Source of the DNA: CAIKZZ01 sp036742455
Lineage (GTDB): Bacteria; Pseudomonadota; Gammaproteobacteria; Steroidobacterales; Steroidobacteraceae
DNA: 64,000 bases
Direction: 5' to 3'
NCBI GenBank assembly: GCA_036742455.1
Contig: DAINQU010000002.1
Span: forward strand, 124,001-188,000
Shown here: in pieces, positions 39,838-48,834 of the stretch
Numbering within the stretch: the stretch's first letter is position 1
Layout: every line of letters begins with the position of its first letter
Position numbers and translations under genes: made by a program
The notes under the pieces: generated by a model
The model's database searches: none
What the model was told of the DNA's origin: nothing
Seen by the model: the letters and a program-made list of their open reading frames with translations, nothing else

Positions 39838-41001
39838 TCAGTGCGTCGCCGCGGCGGGCGCAGCGCCCACCGGGACCGGTTTGACGGGCAGACCCGGGCG
39901 CAACTTCGCCAAGCCTTCCACGACCACGTGCTCACCCGCGCGCAGGCCGGACGTCACGATCCAGTCCGCACCGACGGCGGCGCCCAACGTGACCGGGCGT
40001 ATTTCGACGGCGCCGGCGTCATTGACGAGCGTCAGTGTCGCTCCCCCGGTGGGGTCGCGGCCGACCGCCGTCTGCGGTACGCGCAAGGCGTGCGGGGCCG
40101 TTCCGGTCGCCACGCGCGCGTGCACGTACGTGCCGGGCAGCAGCAAGCCATCGGGATTCGGGAACACCGCTCGAACGGTGACCGCACCCGTGCCGCTGTC
40201 CACACTCGTTTCGGTGAACTCAAGGCGGCCGGTGTGGGCATAGGTCGAGCCGTCCTCGAGGGTGAGCGTCACGGGCAGCCCCGAGGCCGGCCGGGTGAGT
40301 CGACCCGCGGCCTGCGCTTGGCGCAGGGCCAGCAGCTGGGCCGAGGATTCGGTCAGGTCCACGTACACAGAGCCGTAGTCCTGAATCAAGGCGATGGGGT
40401 CGGCCTGTTTGGCGCTCACGAGGGCGCCCGGCGTGACGAGGCTACGGCCGATGTGGCCGCTGATGGGCGCCCGCACGCGGGTGTATTCGAGGTTGACCCG
40501 TGCCGCTTCCACCTGCGCACGTGCCACCGCGACGGCGGCATCCGCCTGCGAGGCCATCGCTTGAACCTCTTCGTTCGCGTCACGGCTGACGGCGCCGCTG
40601 TCGACAATGCGGCGATAGCGTTCGGCGCGTGACCGCGCGAGGCTCGCTGCCGCTTCGGCGGATTTCAGGGCGGCCTCGGCGCTCTCGCTCGCCGCTCGGT
40701 ACGGCGCCGGGTCGATCAAATAGAGCGGCTGGCCGGCTTTGACGAGCGACCCTTCGACGAACAGTCGCTCGCGAATGACGCCGTCGACCTGCGGACGGAC
40801 TTCCGAGGACTGCAGCGCACTGATACGACCCGTGAGATCGGCGTCAAGGCCGACGTCCTGCTCGGCGGCGACCTGATAGCCGAGCTCGACAGGGCCGCCG
40901 GGGAATCCACCCGGGGCGCCGCCCGAGCCGCTGCAGCCGTAGAGCGCGGCGAGTACGCAAGCGAGGAGACCGAGGGGGCGAGGGCGGTAGCGAATGATCA
41001 T
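39838..41001 (-). CDS. RND efflux periplasmic adaptor (membrane fusion lipoprotein)
   Basis: About 387 residues. The ATG (MIIRYRPRPLGLLACVLAALYGC) gives a lipoprotein-type signal with Cys in ALYGC. Features of the HlyD/AcrA family: DLTGRISALQSSEVRPQVDG, VIRERLFVEGSLVKAGQPLYLID (split lipoyl half), a coiled-coil hairpin (AEAALKSAEAAASLARSRAERYRRI, AVAVARAQVEAARVNLEY) and TRVRAPISGHIGRSLVTPG (second lipoyl half). It links the RND pump to an outer-membrane channel. It begins the two-gene operon with the pump 11 bases downstream; longer in-frame starts lie in the promoter region. Confidence 0.92.
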   Translation of the reverse strand: MIIRYRPRPLGLLACVLAALYGCSGSGGAPGGFPGGPVELGYQVAAEQDVGLDADLTGRISALQSSEVRPQVDGVIRERLFVEGSLVKAGQPLYLIDPAPYRAASESAEAALKSAEAAASLARSRAERYRRIVDSGAVSRDANEEVQAMASQADAAVAVARAQVEAARVNLEYTRVRAPISGHIGRSLVTPGALVSAKQADPIALIQDYGSVYVDLTESSAQLLALRQAQAAGRLTRPASGLPVTLTLEDGSTYAHTGRLEFTETSVDSGTGAVTVRAVFPNPDGLLLPGTYVHARVATGTAPHALRVPQTAVGRDPTGGATLTLVNDAGAVEIRPVTLGAAVGADWIVTSGLRAGEHVVVEGLAKLRPGLPVKPVPVGAAPAAATH

Positions 41002-41361
41002 GGAGGCTCTCTCAACAGGGGTCGGAACCGAACGCGGGGCGTCGATGGCAGGCCAGCGCACGGCGGCGTCCAACCCAACAGTTTGCGAGGCCTCCTCACG
41101 ACTGTCCAATAAAAATCACGGCTCGGTGCGAACCCGGGTACCGACCGTTACCGGTGAGGAAGTCGTGTTGTATAACGGAGGCGAGTCCGCTCCCGAGGCA
41201 CAGCAAGCCTTGGATCCGTCGACGGTGCGTGCATTCCCCGGGCGATCGCGCTGGGGATGGCAATCTCTAACACGTTATTAGTGCGATAACTCTTTTTATT
41301 CAAATGATTAAGTCGAAGAGCTGCGTCAGGGTTTGGGGCGCACGCTCGGAATGAGGCGGGT
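41002..41361. other. Divergent intergenic region, adaptor and MFS genes
   Basis: 360 bases without a convincing gene. The part nearest the MFS gene (about 41260-41320) is AT-rich and carries the inverted repeat GTTAT-TAGTGCG-ATAAC (41274-41290), which could be an operator for a TetR-type regulator encoded elsewhere. The rest shows nothing distinctive. Confidence 0.55.
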
Positions 41362-42633
41362 ATGAACGATTCCGGTACGGCAGCGACAGAACGACACTCC
41401 ACAGGCCAAATCGTGGCCTACTTTGTGCCGTTGACGTTCCTCTTATACGTCATCGATCCCGTCGGTCCGTTTTTTGACATCGTGGTGACGTACGTCCTGA
41501 AGGACCGTCTGCACGCAACGCTCTCCGAAGCGGCGCAATTTCGACTGATGGCGGCCCTGCCGGTTTACGGCGCCTTTGTCTTCGGACTCACGCGCGATCT
41601 GTGGAATCCACTCGGCCGTCGTGACCGCGGCTACTTTTTAGTCTTCGGGTTGCTCACCGCGGCGCTGATGTTCGTCCTCGCGGCGCAGCCTTTGTCGATG
41701 GGCGTGCTGACCGTCGCTGTTCTGTCGGTCATGCTGTTGACGCGTTTCATCGTGGCGGCGTACCAAGGCCTGATGGCCCTGATCGCCCAAGAGCGCGCGA
41801 TGTCCGGCCGGCTGTCGGCCGTGTGGCAATTCACGGCGTTTGCAACGGCATTGCTCAGCTCTGCCTGCTCCGGGTTGATCGTCCAACACGCCTCAACGCC
41901 GACGATATTTCGGCTCCTGGGTCTAGCCGCCGTCGGCGTCGCCGCCTTCGGGCTGTGGAAGCCCGCGGCGGTGTTCGGTGGCGCCTACGCTGCTCCCGAG
42001 GCCCAAGGGCTCGACCTACGCGGCGACCTGCGTCGGTTGATCCGCCACCGCGCCATCTATCCGGCGGTCGCGTTGATGCTGATGTTCCAATTCAGCCCCG
42101 GTACCGGGGTGGTGCTGCAGTACTACATGGTTGACGTCCTGAAAGGATCGGATGCCATGTATGGCTACTGGTACGCGATGTTCCTGGCGGGCTTTTTGCC
42201 GGTGCTGCTCCTGTACGGCTACCTGTGCCAGCGCGTGCCGTTCGGGCGGTTGCTGTTCTGGAGTGCCGTTCTCGCCGTGCCGCAGGTGATCCCCCTCGCG
42301 TTGATCCATTCGGCCTGGGGAGCCGTGCTGCTCGCCTTGCCGATCGGGATGTTGGGCGGCTTGATGTGGGCGGCGATCAACGATCTGGCGATGCGCTCCT
42401 GTCCGCCGGGTCTGCACGGCTCGCTCATGATGGTCGTATCGGGCGTGAACGCCCTCGGGATCCGCGGCGGTGATTGGGTGGGTACGTGGATTTACAGCGC
42501 CGGCGGTCGGCACGGATTCCTCGGCTGCGCGATCGTGACCACGCTCGTCTATGTCGCCGTCCTGGGCGTGATTCGATGTGTGCCTGAGGAAATCACCCGG
42601 ACCGCAGATGGGCAGGCCCTCGCGGCAGCATGA
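41362..42633 (+). CDS. MFS transporter
   Basis: 423 residues, about 12 hydrophobic helices starting at VAYFVPLTFLLYVIDPVGPFFDIV. TRDLWNPLGRRDRGYFL fills the TM2-3 loop and AQERAMSGRLSAVWQF the family's central segment; CVPEEITRTADG forms the C-terminal tail. ATG start with a GAGGCGGG stretch 5 bases upstream. It looks like the sugar/cation symporter or muropeptide-permease-like branch; cargo unknown. It is divergent from the RND adaptor and upstream of the Fic gene, without clear operon partners. Confidence 0.85.
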   Translation: MNDSGTAATERHSTGQIVAYFVPLTFLLYVIDPVGPFFDIVVTYVLKDRLHATLSEAAQFRLMAALPVYGAFVFGLTRDLWNPLGRRDRGYFLVFGLLTAALMFVLAAQPLSMGVLTVAVLSVMLLTRFIVAAYQGLMALIAQERAMSGRLSAVWQFTAFATALLSSACSGLIVQHASTPTIFRLLGLAAVGVAAFGLWKPAAVFGGAYAAPEAQGLDLRGDLRRLIRHRAIYPAVALMLMFQFSPGTGVVLQYYMVDVLKGSDAMYGYWYAMFLAGFLPVLLLYGYLCQRVPFGRLLFWSAVLAVPQVIPLALIHSAWGAVLLALPIGMLGGLMWAAINDLAMRSCPPGLHGSLMMVVSGVNALGIRGGDWVGTWIYSAGGRHGFLGCAIVTTLVYVAVLGVIRCVPEEITRTADGQALAAA

Positions 42634-42853
42634 CTTCGGACATCGCTTCCCGGGGAGGGCGGGGCTGCGCCGCGTGCATACCCGGGCGGGTCGTTCGCGC
42701 CGGTTTATGACGATTCGAATCCCATCAATAAAAGACATACAAAATATTGAAAAAAATACGATTTGTTGAACGCGACGATCATGAGCGCAACGCATTTAAC
42801 GCGCATTTCTCAAACGATATATACTTGAAATAAATCTAACACGAGAGTCGCGA
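42634..42853 (+). other. AT-rich leader of the Fic gene
   Basis: 220 bases, of which about 42710-42840 are strikingly AT-rich against the 63-64% GC background (AAAATATTGAAAAAAATACG, then ATATATACTTGAAATAAAT). TATACT at 42820-42825 is a plausible -10 element; no convincing -35 was found. It is probably the Fic promoter, and the composition may mark acquired DNA. Confidence 0.55.
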
Positions 42854-44830
42854 GTGGCTACCCAAGAGCAGAAATTGGACAGCTCCCTGGCCCGCCTAGA
42901 GGGCTTGGCGAAAGGCGGCAGGGTCGTCTTTGCGGCCAAGGAGATGGGCCGCGTCCATCGGGATCGGCTGATCGCGTCCGGACATCTGCAGCGGATCATC
43001 GGTGGCTGGCTGCTGCGCACGCCGCCAGAGCGCGACGAGGACGACGGCACGGCGTGGTGGGCGGCGTACTGGATCTTCTGTGCGGCGTACTGTGAGTCCC
43101 GGTTCGGGGCCGTCTGGCATCTCTCCGCCGAGCAATCCGTCCTGCTCCACGTCGAGGACACCGTGGTGCCGTCGGAGCTTGTGGTGTGTTCGCCCCGCGG
43201 TCAGAACAACGACTTGGAGTTGCTGCACGGGACCTCTCTGTACGATCTACGGGAGGCGACACCGCCACCGGCCGAGGACCTCGTCCTGCGCCAGGGCCTT
43301 CGGCTCTACTCCTTGGATGCGGCACTCGTCAAAGTGCCGGAGGCGTTTTACGGCGCCCACCCGTTGGAGGCACAGTTGGCGCTGCGAGCGGTCCCCGATG
43401 CCTCCGGACTGCTACGGCGCTTGCTGCGCACCGGCCAACCGATCGTCGCGGGCCGCTTGGCCGGGGCGTTTCGGCACATCGGTCGCCTGGACGTGACGGA
43501 CGAAATCCTCGCCACGATGCGCAGCGCCGGGCACGCGCCCGTCGAGCGCAACCCTTTCACCGCACCGCGGCTACCCATGGCGGTGCGACGCGGAGCGCCG
43601 TCACTTGTCGCGCGGCTTGCCGGGCTCGCGGCGTTGGGGCGCGCGTCGATCGCCGACCGCTTGCCGGTCTCCCCGGGACGTATCACCGACCCGAATGCGT
43701 ATTTGGAGTCGCTACCCGCTCGCCACGGGGACGATGCGTTCCACGGCTTGTGGCACGACGGGCTGGTCGTGACGCGTGACGCCTTGGCGCAGGTGGCCGA
43801 CGGCGAGGTCACCCCGGCCCAACTCACGGCGACTCGGGATCGGGCCGGCCTCTCCGCCCTTGGCGATCTGCAGGCCTTTCGAGCGGTGGTTCGATCCATC
43901 GGTGCCATCCTCGGTGGCGCGCCGACGATGGAGGTGCTGCGCGAAGGGCATCGGGAGTGGTACCGAGAGTTTATGCAGCCGTTGGTGACCGGGCGGCTGC
44001 GCTCGGTGGGCGCGCTGGCGGGCTACCGCGACGGGCCCGTCTATCTGGCGGCCTCGCGCTTTGTGCCGCCGGAGGCCCAGGCGATGCGATCGGCCATGCC
44101 GGCCTTATTCGACTTGCTCGAGGGTGAGACGGATCCGTTTGCCCGCGCCGTGATGGGGCGATGGCTGATGAGCTACCTGCACCCGTACCGCGAGGGTAAC
44201 GGGCGCATGGCACATTTCTTGATGAACGTCCTGCTCGCCGCCGGTGGCTGGCAGTGGCGCACCGTGCTCGGCACCGAGCAGAGCCGCTACCAAGACGCGC
44301 TCGAACAGGCCAACCTCAGTTATGACCTCGGCCCCCTGGCGGCGCTTATCGCCGAAGGGCTCGAGGCCGTCCCGAGCGTGTCCGCTGGGCGCGACACGTT
44401 CGCGCCCGCCGAGGCCCTGCCGGCGGTGTCGGTGTCAGTCCCGAGCGCTGAGAGTGGCTTCGAGGACACGACCGGTGCGAGCTCACGGACGGTCGTCGCG
44501 CTGGAAGCTCCCATCGTGGCGGCCACGGCCGAAATCGCGGCGAGCGCAGACGATGCGACGACGGCGGACGCTGAGGCAGCGATCGAACCCCCCACACGGG
44601 AGGAAGACGTCGAGGCGCATACGGCGGACAGCGCGCTCACGCCGGACGCGACGGAGGCGGATGCCGTGCCGCCGCCGGTGGTGGAGGGGTTGTCCGATCT
44701 CGGCGGCCCCGTCGAGACCGCCGCTGTGACCCCGATGGGCGCGGCCGAAAAGCCCGCCCGTAGCAAGAGCGCCAAGCCGCGGAAAAAGTACGCACCGCAA
44801 CCAACCCAAATGGGGCTCTTCGGCGAATAG
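42854..44830 (+). CDS. Fic family protein with AbiEi-like N-terminus and acidic tail
   Basis: 658 residues from GTG. The first ~110 residues look like a winged-helix AbiEi-type domain (VFAAKEMGRVHRDRLIASGHLQRIIGGWLLR; LLHVEDTVVPSEL). The Fic domain follows at about 300-480 with the motif HPYREGNGRMAH (residues ~443-454); canonical is HPFx(D/E)GNGRxxR, so Phe is Tyr and the last Arg is His. Fic proteins usually AMPylate target proteins. I did not find the usual (S/T)xxxE(G/N) inhibitory motif at the N-terminus. A ~150-residue low-complexity Ala/Glu/Thr-rich linker ends in a basic PRKKYAPQPTQMGLFGE. QMGLF resembles the sliding-clamp-binding consensus QL(S/D)LF. It could act as a solitary toxin or stress regulator. 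Confidence 0.8.
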   Translation: MATQEQKLDSSLARLEGLAKGGRVVFAAKEMGRVHRDRLIASGHLQRIIGGWLLRTPPERDEDDGTAWWAAYWIFCAAYCESRFGAVWHLSAEQSVLLHVEDTVVPSELVVCSPRGQNNDLELLHGTSLYDLREATPPPAEDLVLRQGLRLYSLDAALVKVPEAFYGAHPLEAQLALRAVPDASGLLRRLLRTGQPIVAGRLAGAFRHIGRLDVTDEILATMRSAGHAPVERNPFTAPRLPMAVRRGAPSLVARLAGLAALGRASIADRLPVSPGRITDPNAYLESLPARHGDDAFHGLWHDGLVVTRDALAQVADGEVTPAQLTATRDRAGLSALGDLQAFRAVVRSIGAILGGAPTMEVLREGHREWYREFMQPLVTGRLRSVGALAGYRDGPVYLAASRFVPPEAQAMRSAMPALFDLLEGETDPFARAVMGRWLMSYLHPYREGNGRMAHFLMNVLLAAGGWQWRTVLGTEQSRYQDALEQANLSYDLGPLAALIAEGLEAVPSVSAGRDTFAPAEALPAVSVSVPSAESGFEDTTGASSRTVVALEAPIVAATAEIAASADDATTADAEAAIEPPTREEDVEAHTADSALTPDATEADAVPPPVVEGLSDLGGPVETAAVTPMGAAEKPARSKSAKPRKKYAPQPTQMGLFGE

Positions 44831-44835
44831 CCGTT

Positions 44836-45516
44836 TCAGGGCTCGTCGATCGCGCTCAGGCCTTGGTCGAAGCGGCGACCCGCCTCGAGGAGTCGCTGGG
44901 CGAGCCTCGCGGGCGTGTCCCGGGTCGCGGACTCCGCCAGGAACACGCGGTGCGCTTTGAAAGCGAGCCCCGCGATGGCGATCGGGGAGGTGGGTAACGA
45001 CGGTACCCCCGGCAATACCGCGGCGGTGCGGATGAACTCAGCGGCTGCCCGCATCGCGGCGTGCGCGGCTTCGGCTTCGGGCGAGGCGTACTGAAAGCGC
45101 CAACGTTGAATGCGTTCGTTGATGAGTGGCTTGGCATCGCCCGCAGAGCGCAGCCCGGCGGCCGCGAAAATACGGCAGTCAAAATCACGGCACGTTTGCG
45201 GACGGATGGCGTACACGCTGCACTGACCGCTTTTCAGCATCGGGCAGGTCCCGTCGGCGCGATAGCCCATGTAACGCAGACCCTCGGGAGCGTCCTCTGG
45301 CTCGAGCAACAGGTAGTGCGGCACCCGGGCCGCCACGGCCTGATCCTCGGCGCGCAGGGCGACGGGCCAATGGGAACTGCAGCAGCCCACGCACGTTCCA
45401 CACGGGACGTCGCTGCCCGACGTGCCGCGCAGCGTTGCCGTCATCGCATCGACCCACTCGCCGAAGTCCCCCGCGTCGATTGGATCGAGCGGCGTATCGC
45501 TGGCTAACGACGTCAT
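44836..45516 (-). CDS. YkgJ-family cysteine-cluster protein
   Basis: 226 residues. The cysteine pattern of the YkgJ (CxxCxxCC) family is clear: CGTCVGCCSSHWPV at about residues 39-52, then GTCPMLKSGQCSVYAIRPQTCRDFDC at about 89-114 (CPxL..CxxYxxRPxxCRxFxC). These cysteines are thought to bind a zinc or iron-sulfur centre; function is unknown. No signal peptide. It is convergent with the Fic gene (stops 5 bases apart) and downstream of the TonB receptor at 45632-48394. Confidence 0.9.
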   Translation of the reverse strand: MTSLASDTPLDPIDAGDFGEWVDAMTATLRGTSGSDVPCGTCVGCCSSHWPVALRAEDQAVAARVPHYLLLEPEDAPEGLRYMGYRADGTCPMLKSGQCSVYAIRPQTCRDFDCRIFAAAGLRSAGDAKPLINERIQRWRFQYASPEAEAAHAAMRAAAEFIRTAAVLPGVPSLPTSPIAIAGLAFKAHRVFLAESATRDTPARLAQRLLEAGRRFDQGLSAIDEP

Positions 45517-45550
45517 CGGGTGCGGTTACGTGTCAAAGATGAGCGTCCAC

Positions 45551-45618
45551 CGCGCCGGTCGGCCGGCGCGTACGAGGGCGGCTTGAACGCGCCCGACCGG
45601 TCAATGACCGGTCGGGCG
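45551..45618 (-). terminator. Two stable hairpins after a TonB receptor gene
   Basis: Read after the minus-strand receptor stop, first comes a 14-bp stem (arms 45590-45603 and 45605-45618, CGCCCGACCGGTCA and its complement), then CGCGCCGG-TCGG-CCGGCGCG (45551-45570). Neither has a T-run, but the pair probably ends or attenuates the receptor transcript before the YkgJ gene. Confidence 0.6.
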
Positions 45619-45631
45619 CCACACCGCGGGG

Positions 45632-48394
45632 TTAGTGCTTCCCGAAATGCGTCGTCCACTGCACGGTGAACGAGCGACCGATCGAATCAAACCAGTTGGA
45701 CGCGTAGTACGGATAGGACGTCCAGCTCGGGTCCTTCTGCGGCTTCGTGTCGAACAAGTTGTCGACCGAGATCGTCAACGCCGAATCGTGATTCAGATCA
45801 ACATGCAGGGTGCCGTTGAACTTCTGGGTCGGGGCCAACCGCTCGGTCCCGTCGTAGTTCGGCAGACCACCGAGACGGGTGCCAAACAACGTCGTCGTGT
45901 AGCGACCCAAGGTCCAGGCCACCGAGTAGGTCGCCTTGTAGCGCGGAATCACGTAGTAGTAGTAATCGGTGAGTTCGTTGTCGACCGCGTCGCCCGAATG
46001 GAACTGAATCGTGTGGGTGAACACGTCCGTCAACGAGGCGCGCAGGTCAAAGCGGCCTGCGGCTCCGGCGTTGATGCGGTAGCGACCGCTGACGTCCACG
46101 CCCGAGGTCTTTTCGACCGCGGCGTTGATGGGTAACACGAGGACCGAGGTGATCTGGTTCGGGTTGCTAAACGCATCGGCCGGGTTACGGGTGATCTGGC
46201 TCAGTACCTGCTGGCACTGTGCCGAGTTCGAATTGACCGCGACGCCGTCGACCGTCTGACCGAGGCGGCAATCCGCTTCTTCACGCAGCAGCGTATCCGA
46301 GCTCTGCAGAGTCACTTCATCGCGCAGACTGATCTGGTAGTAATCGGCCGTGAATTCGAGGTTGCGCGTCGGGCTGTAGACGAACCCGCCGGTGAAGGAC
46401 TGGCTCGTCTCATCGCGCAGCGCCGGGTTACCGTTACTGCGACCGTTGAAACCGACGTCGCCCAAGCTGCAATTGTTCGTGTAATCCGGGCCCGAACCGG
46501 GTTCGTTCACCCGGCACAGGTAGTAGTCCGTGCCACCGGAGCTCGAATTGCTCAGACCGGCGTACAGATACGCGAGGTCCGGAGCGCGGAAGCCGGTGCC
46601 GAACGATCCACGCACGAGCAACGACCGGAAGGGGCGGTATTCCAAGCCGAGGGAGTAGGTGCCCTTGCTGCTTGACGTATCGCTGTAGGTGTAGCGGTCG
46701 AAGCGGGTGGCAGCCGTGGCGACGACCTGCTCGAGCAGCGGGACTTTGACTTCGGCGCCCACGCCGGAGTGCGTGCGCGCACCGGTGGCAGAGACGTTGC
46801 CCAGACTGTAGTAGCCGCCGTTGAGGCTGAGCGGGTCGACTTGCATGTCTAAACTCTGCCGGCCCACTTCGGCCAGCAAGGCAACGCCCACCGGACCCGC
46901 CGGCAGCGTGACCCACTTGTCGTTGTTCAACAGGACATTGACGCTGCTTTGCCGCGCCGTGTCGCGATCCGTCGAATTTTGGAGGAACGACTTGAACTGT
47001 GCGGTGGTCAACGGTGTGTAGAGACGGTCGACCGGCGCGTTGTAGATCGGCAGCCCGGTCGCGGCATCCACGCCGAGTTGTGCTCCCAAATAGTAGTTCT
47101 GGATCGCCGATTCGACGATCGCAGGCTCCTGGCTCACGAGCTTGTTCTGGGAGAAGTTGAGGCCCAACTCATAATGCCAATGGCTGCCGCCGAGGGCGCC
47201 TTGGATACCGCCGTTCAGCGTCAGTGACCGGCCGTTGTTGTGGATCATGGCGGTATCCAAGCCGCCGTTTTCCTCGTACGTGAAATACTTTCGTTGCCAT
47301 TGCTCGACGAGCCCCGTGGCCTGATTCAGGAACGGGGTGTCCACGGTGCGGCCGTTTAGGACGTAGCTCGACGACCACTGCAAGGGCGTGTTGTAGATCT
47401 CCTGATTGGATCCACCGGCCATGATGTCGAGGAACAGGTGGGTATCGTCGTTCAGGCGGTAGGTGAGCGTGCTGTAGAGGTTGATCGCCTTCTTGCCGTT
47501 TTGCAGCGTGCCGTAGCCCACATCGTTGTAGCTGCCGCAGTAATTACCGTAGTTGTTCCGGTAGGCGCTGACGATCGTGCCCTGGTCGAGGCCGGCGAGC
47601 GCGGCGCAGGCACCCGCGGGTGGGTCGTAATAGTTCTGGTCCTGATCCTCTCGAACGAAAACGGGACTTGCGTAGGGGTTGGGGCTGTTCAGGCGCGAGT
47701 TGGTGGTGGATCGCTGAAACGCCCATACGGGTTGTTCGTTGAGAAACTCAACCGCGACAACGGCGTCGAGGCGATCCGTCGAGAACCCGCCGCTTAATTG
47801 CGCGCGCTCGTTCGTGCCGCCGCCGTGTTGCGTGGATCCGCCGCGCAGATCCAGCGTCACGCCGTCTGCTTTCTTCTTGAGGATGAAGTTGATGACGCCG
47901 GAAATGGCGTCCGAACCGTAGATCGCCGAGGCGCTGCCGCTCAGGATTTCGATGTGATCGATCATCGACAACGGAATCGACGAAATGTCGGTGAAATTGC
48001 TGGTGCCTTGGTAGAGCTGCGGATAATCCGCGATACGCCGTCCATTGATCAGCACCAAGGTATGGTTCGGTCCGAGGCCACGCAGGTCGACCGCTTGTGC
48101 GCCGGGGGAGAAACCGTTCGTGTTCTGATTGTTGTCCAACGCGCCGAGGTTGCCGGTCAGGGCAGACATGGCCTGTGACACCGACGTGAAGCCGCTGTTG
48201 CGCAGATCCTCGGCCGACAAGCTAATGACCGGGGCTGCCCCTTCCACTTCCGTGCGCGGGATATGCGAGCCGGTCACGACGACCGCGTCCATCGTCGCGG
48301 AGTCTGCGGCGGTGGGCGTGGGGCCAACGTCGTTGGCGTAGGACAGCGTCGAGGTCGCCAACAGTGAGGTGGCCAGTGCGATCGTCGTCTTCAT
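45632..48394 (-). CDS. TonB-dependent receptor (Caulobacter-type, 'oligosaccharide' group)
   Basis: 920 residues from the ATG in MKTTIALATSLLATSTLSYA; GGGAG five bases upstream rules out an adjacent GTG. TonB box MDAVVVTGSHIPR, plug with VDLRGLGPNHTLVLINGRRIADYP, IPLSMIDHIEILSGSASAIYGSDAISGVINFILKK (read in parts), and a barrel ending in GRSFTVQWTTHFGKH. The VVVTGSHIPRTEVEGAAPV and LINGRRIA features place it in the large receptors common in sphingomonads and Caulobacter that take up oligosaccharides, peptides or other organics rather than iron. No inner-membrane partner or polysaccharide enzyme lies beside it. Confidence 0.92.
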   Translation of the reverse strand: MKTTIALATSLLATSTLSYANDVGPTPTAADSATMDAVVVTGSHIPRTEVEGAAPVISLSAEDLRNSGFTSVSQAMSALTGNLGALDNNQNTNGFSPGAQAVDLRGLGPNHTLVLINGRRIADYPQLYQGTSNFTDISSIPLSMIDHIEILSGSASAIYGSDAISGVINFILKKKADGVTLDLRGGSTQHGGGTNERAQLSGGFSTDRLDAVVAVEFLNEQPVWAFQRSTTNSRLNSPNPYASPVFVREDQDQNYYDPPAGACAALAGLDQGTIVSAYRNNYGNYCGSYNDVGYGTLQNGKKAINLYSTLTYRLNDDTHLFLDIMAGGSNQEIYNTPLQWSSSYVLNGRTVDTPFLNQATGLVEQWQRKYFTYEENGGLDTAMIHNNGRSLTLNGGIQGALGGSHWHYELGLNFSQNKLVSQEPAIVESAIQNYYLGAQLGVDAATGLPIYNAPVDRLYTPLTTAQFKSFLQNSTDRDTARQSSVNVLLNNDKWVTLPAGPVGVALLAEVGRQSLDMQVDPLSLNGGYYSLGNVSATGARTHSGVGAEVKVPLLEQVVATAATRFDRYTYSDTSSSKGTYSLGLEYRPFRSLLVRGSFGTGFRAPDLAYLYAGLSNSSSGGTDYYLCRVNEPGSGPDYTNNCSLGDVGFNGRSNGNPALRDETSQSFTGGFVYSPTRNLEFTADYYQISLRDEVTLQSSDTLLREEADCRLGQTVDGVAVNSNSAQCQQVLSQITRNPADAFSNPNQITSVLVLPINAAVEKTSGVDVSGRYRINAGAAGRFDLRASLTDVFTHTIQFHSGDAVDNELTDYYYYVIPRYKATYSVAWTLGRYTTTLFGTRLGGLPNYDGTERLAPTQKFNGTLHVDLNHDSALTISVDNLFDTKPQKDPSWTSYPYYASNWFDSIGRSFTVQWTTHFGKH

Positions 48395-48834
48395 GAACAC
48401 TCCCGGATACGAATTGCCCGCTGCGCGGATCGTTTTGTCAGTGCGGATGAATCATGGCATAACCGGTGATACATAACCAACAAATCAGTGGGTTATCAGC
48501 CTATGGCGCGTCCGGACCGGCCTTCCGGGTAGTCCGGTAAGGGGCGCCGGCCGTGCGGCGGCGGGGGTTGCTGAGGTGGGCGTGGGGGCCCGGCGCAGCA
48601 CGTATGGGGGGAGCTGTCCCGCTCGACGCCTGCGGGGTTGCGCGGCCGGCCGTGCCCGCCCGTCCTTTGCGTAGGATCGCCCGGCCCACCGTTATAGATA
48701 ATCTTGGGCGTCGCTCACTTTTTCGAAAGTCGGTCGCTGGGTTCGGCTGTTAGTATCGGGCGCGAGCGAACGGCGTGCTGCGCCGCCCTCACGGTATTGC
48801 CGCCGTGCCTGCGTTTGACATTGGGATTCAACGA
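48395..48834. other. Divergent intergenic region, TonB receptor and soxB
   Basis: 440 bases without a believable gene. CATAACC is repeated near 48456 and 48473, with GGGTTAT on the other side near 48491-48497, a loose cluster of sites next to the receptor start. TATAGATAAT near 48690-48700 could be part of a soxB promoter. The middle (48530-48660) is very GC-rich. Confidence 0.55.
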
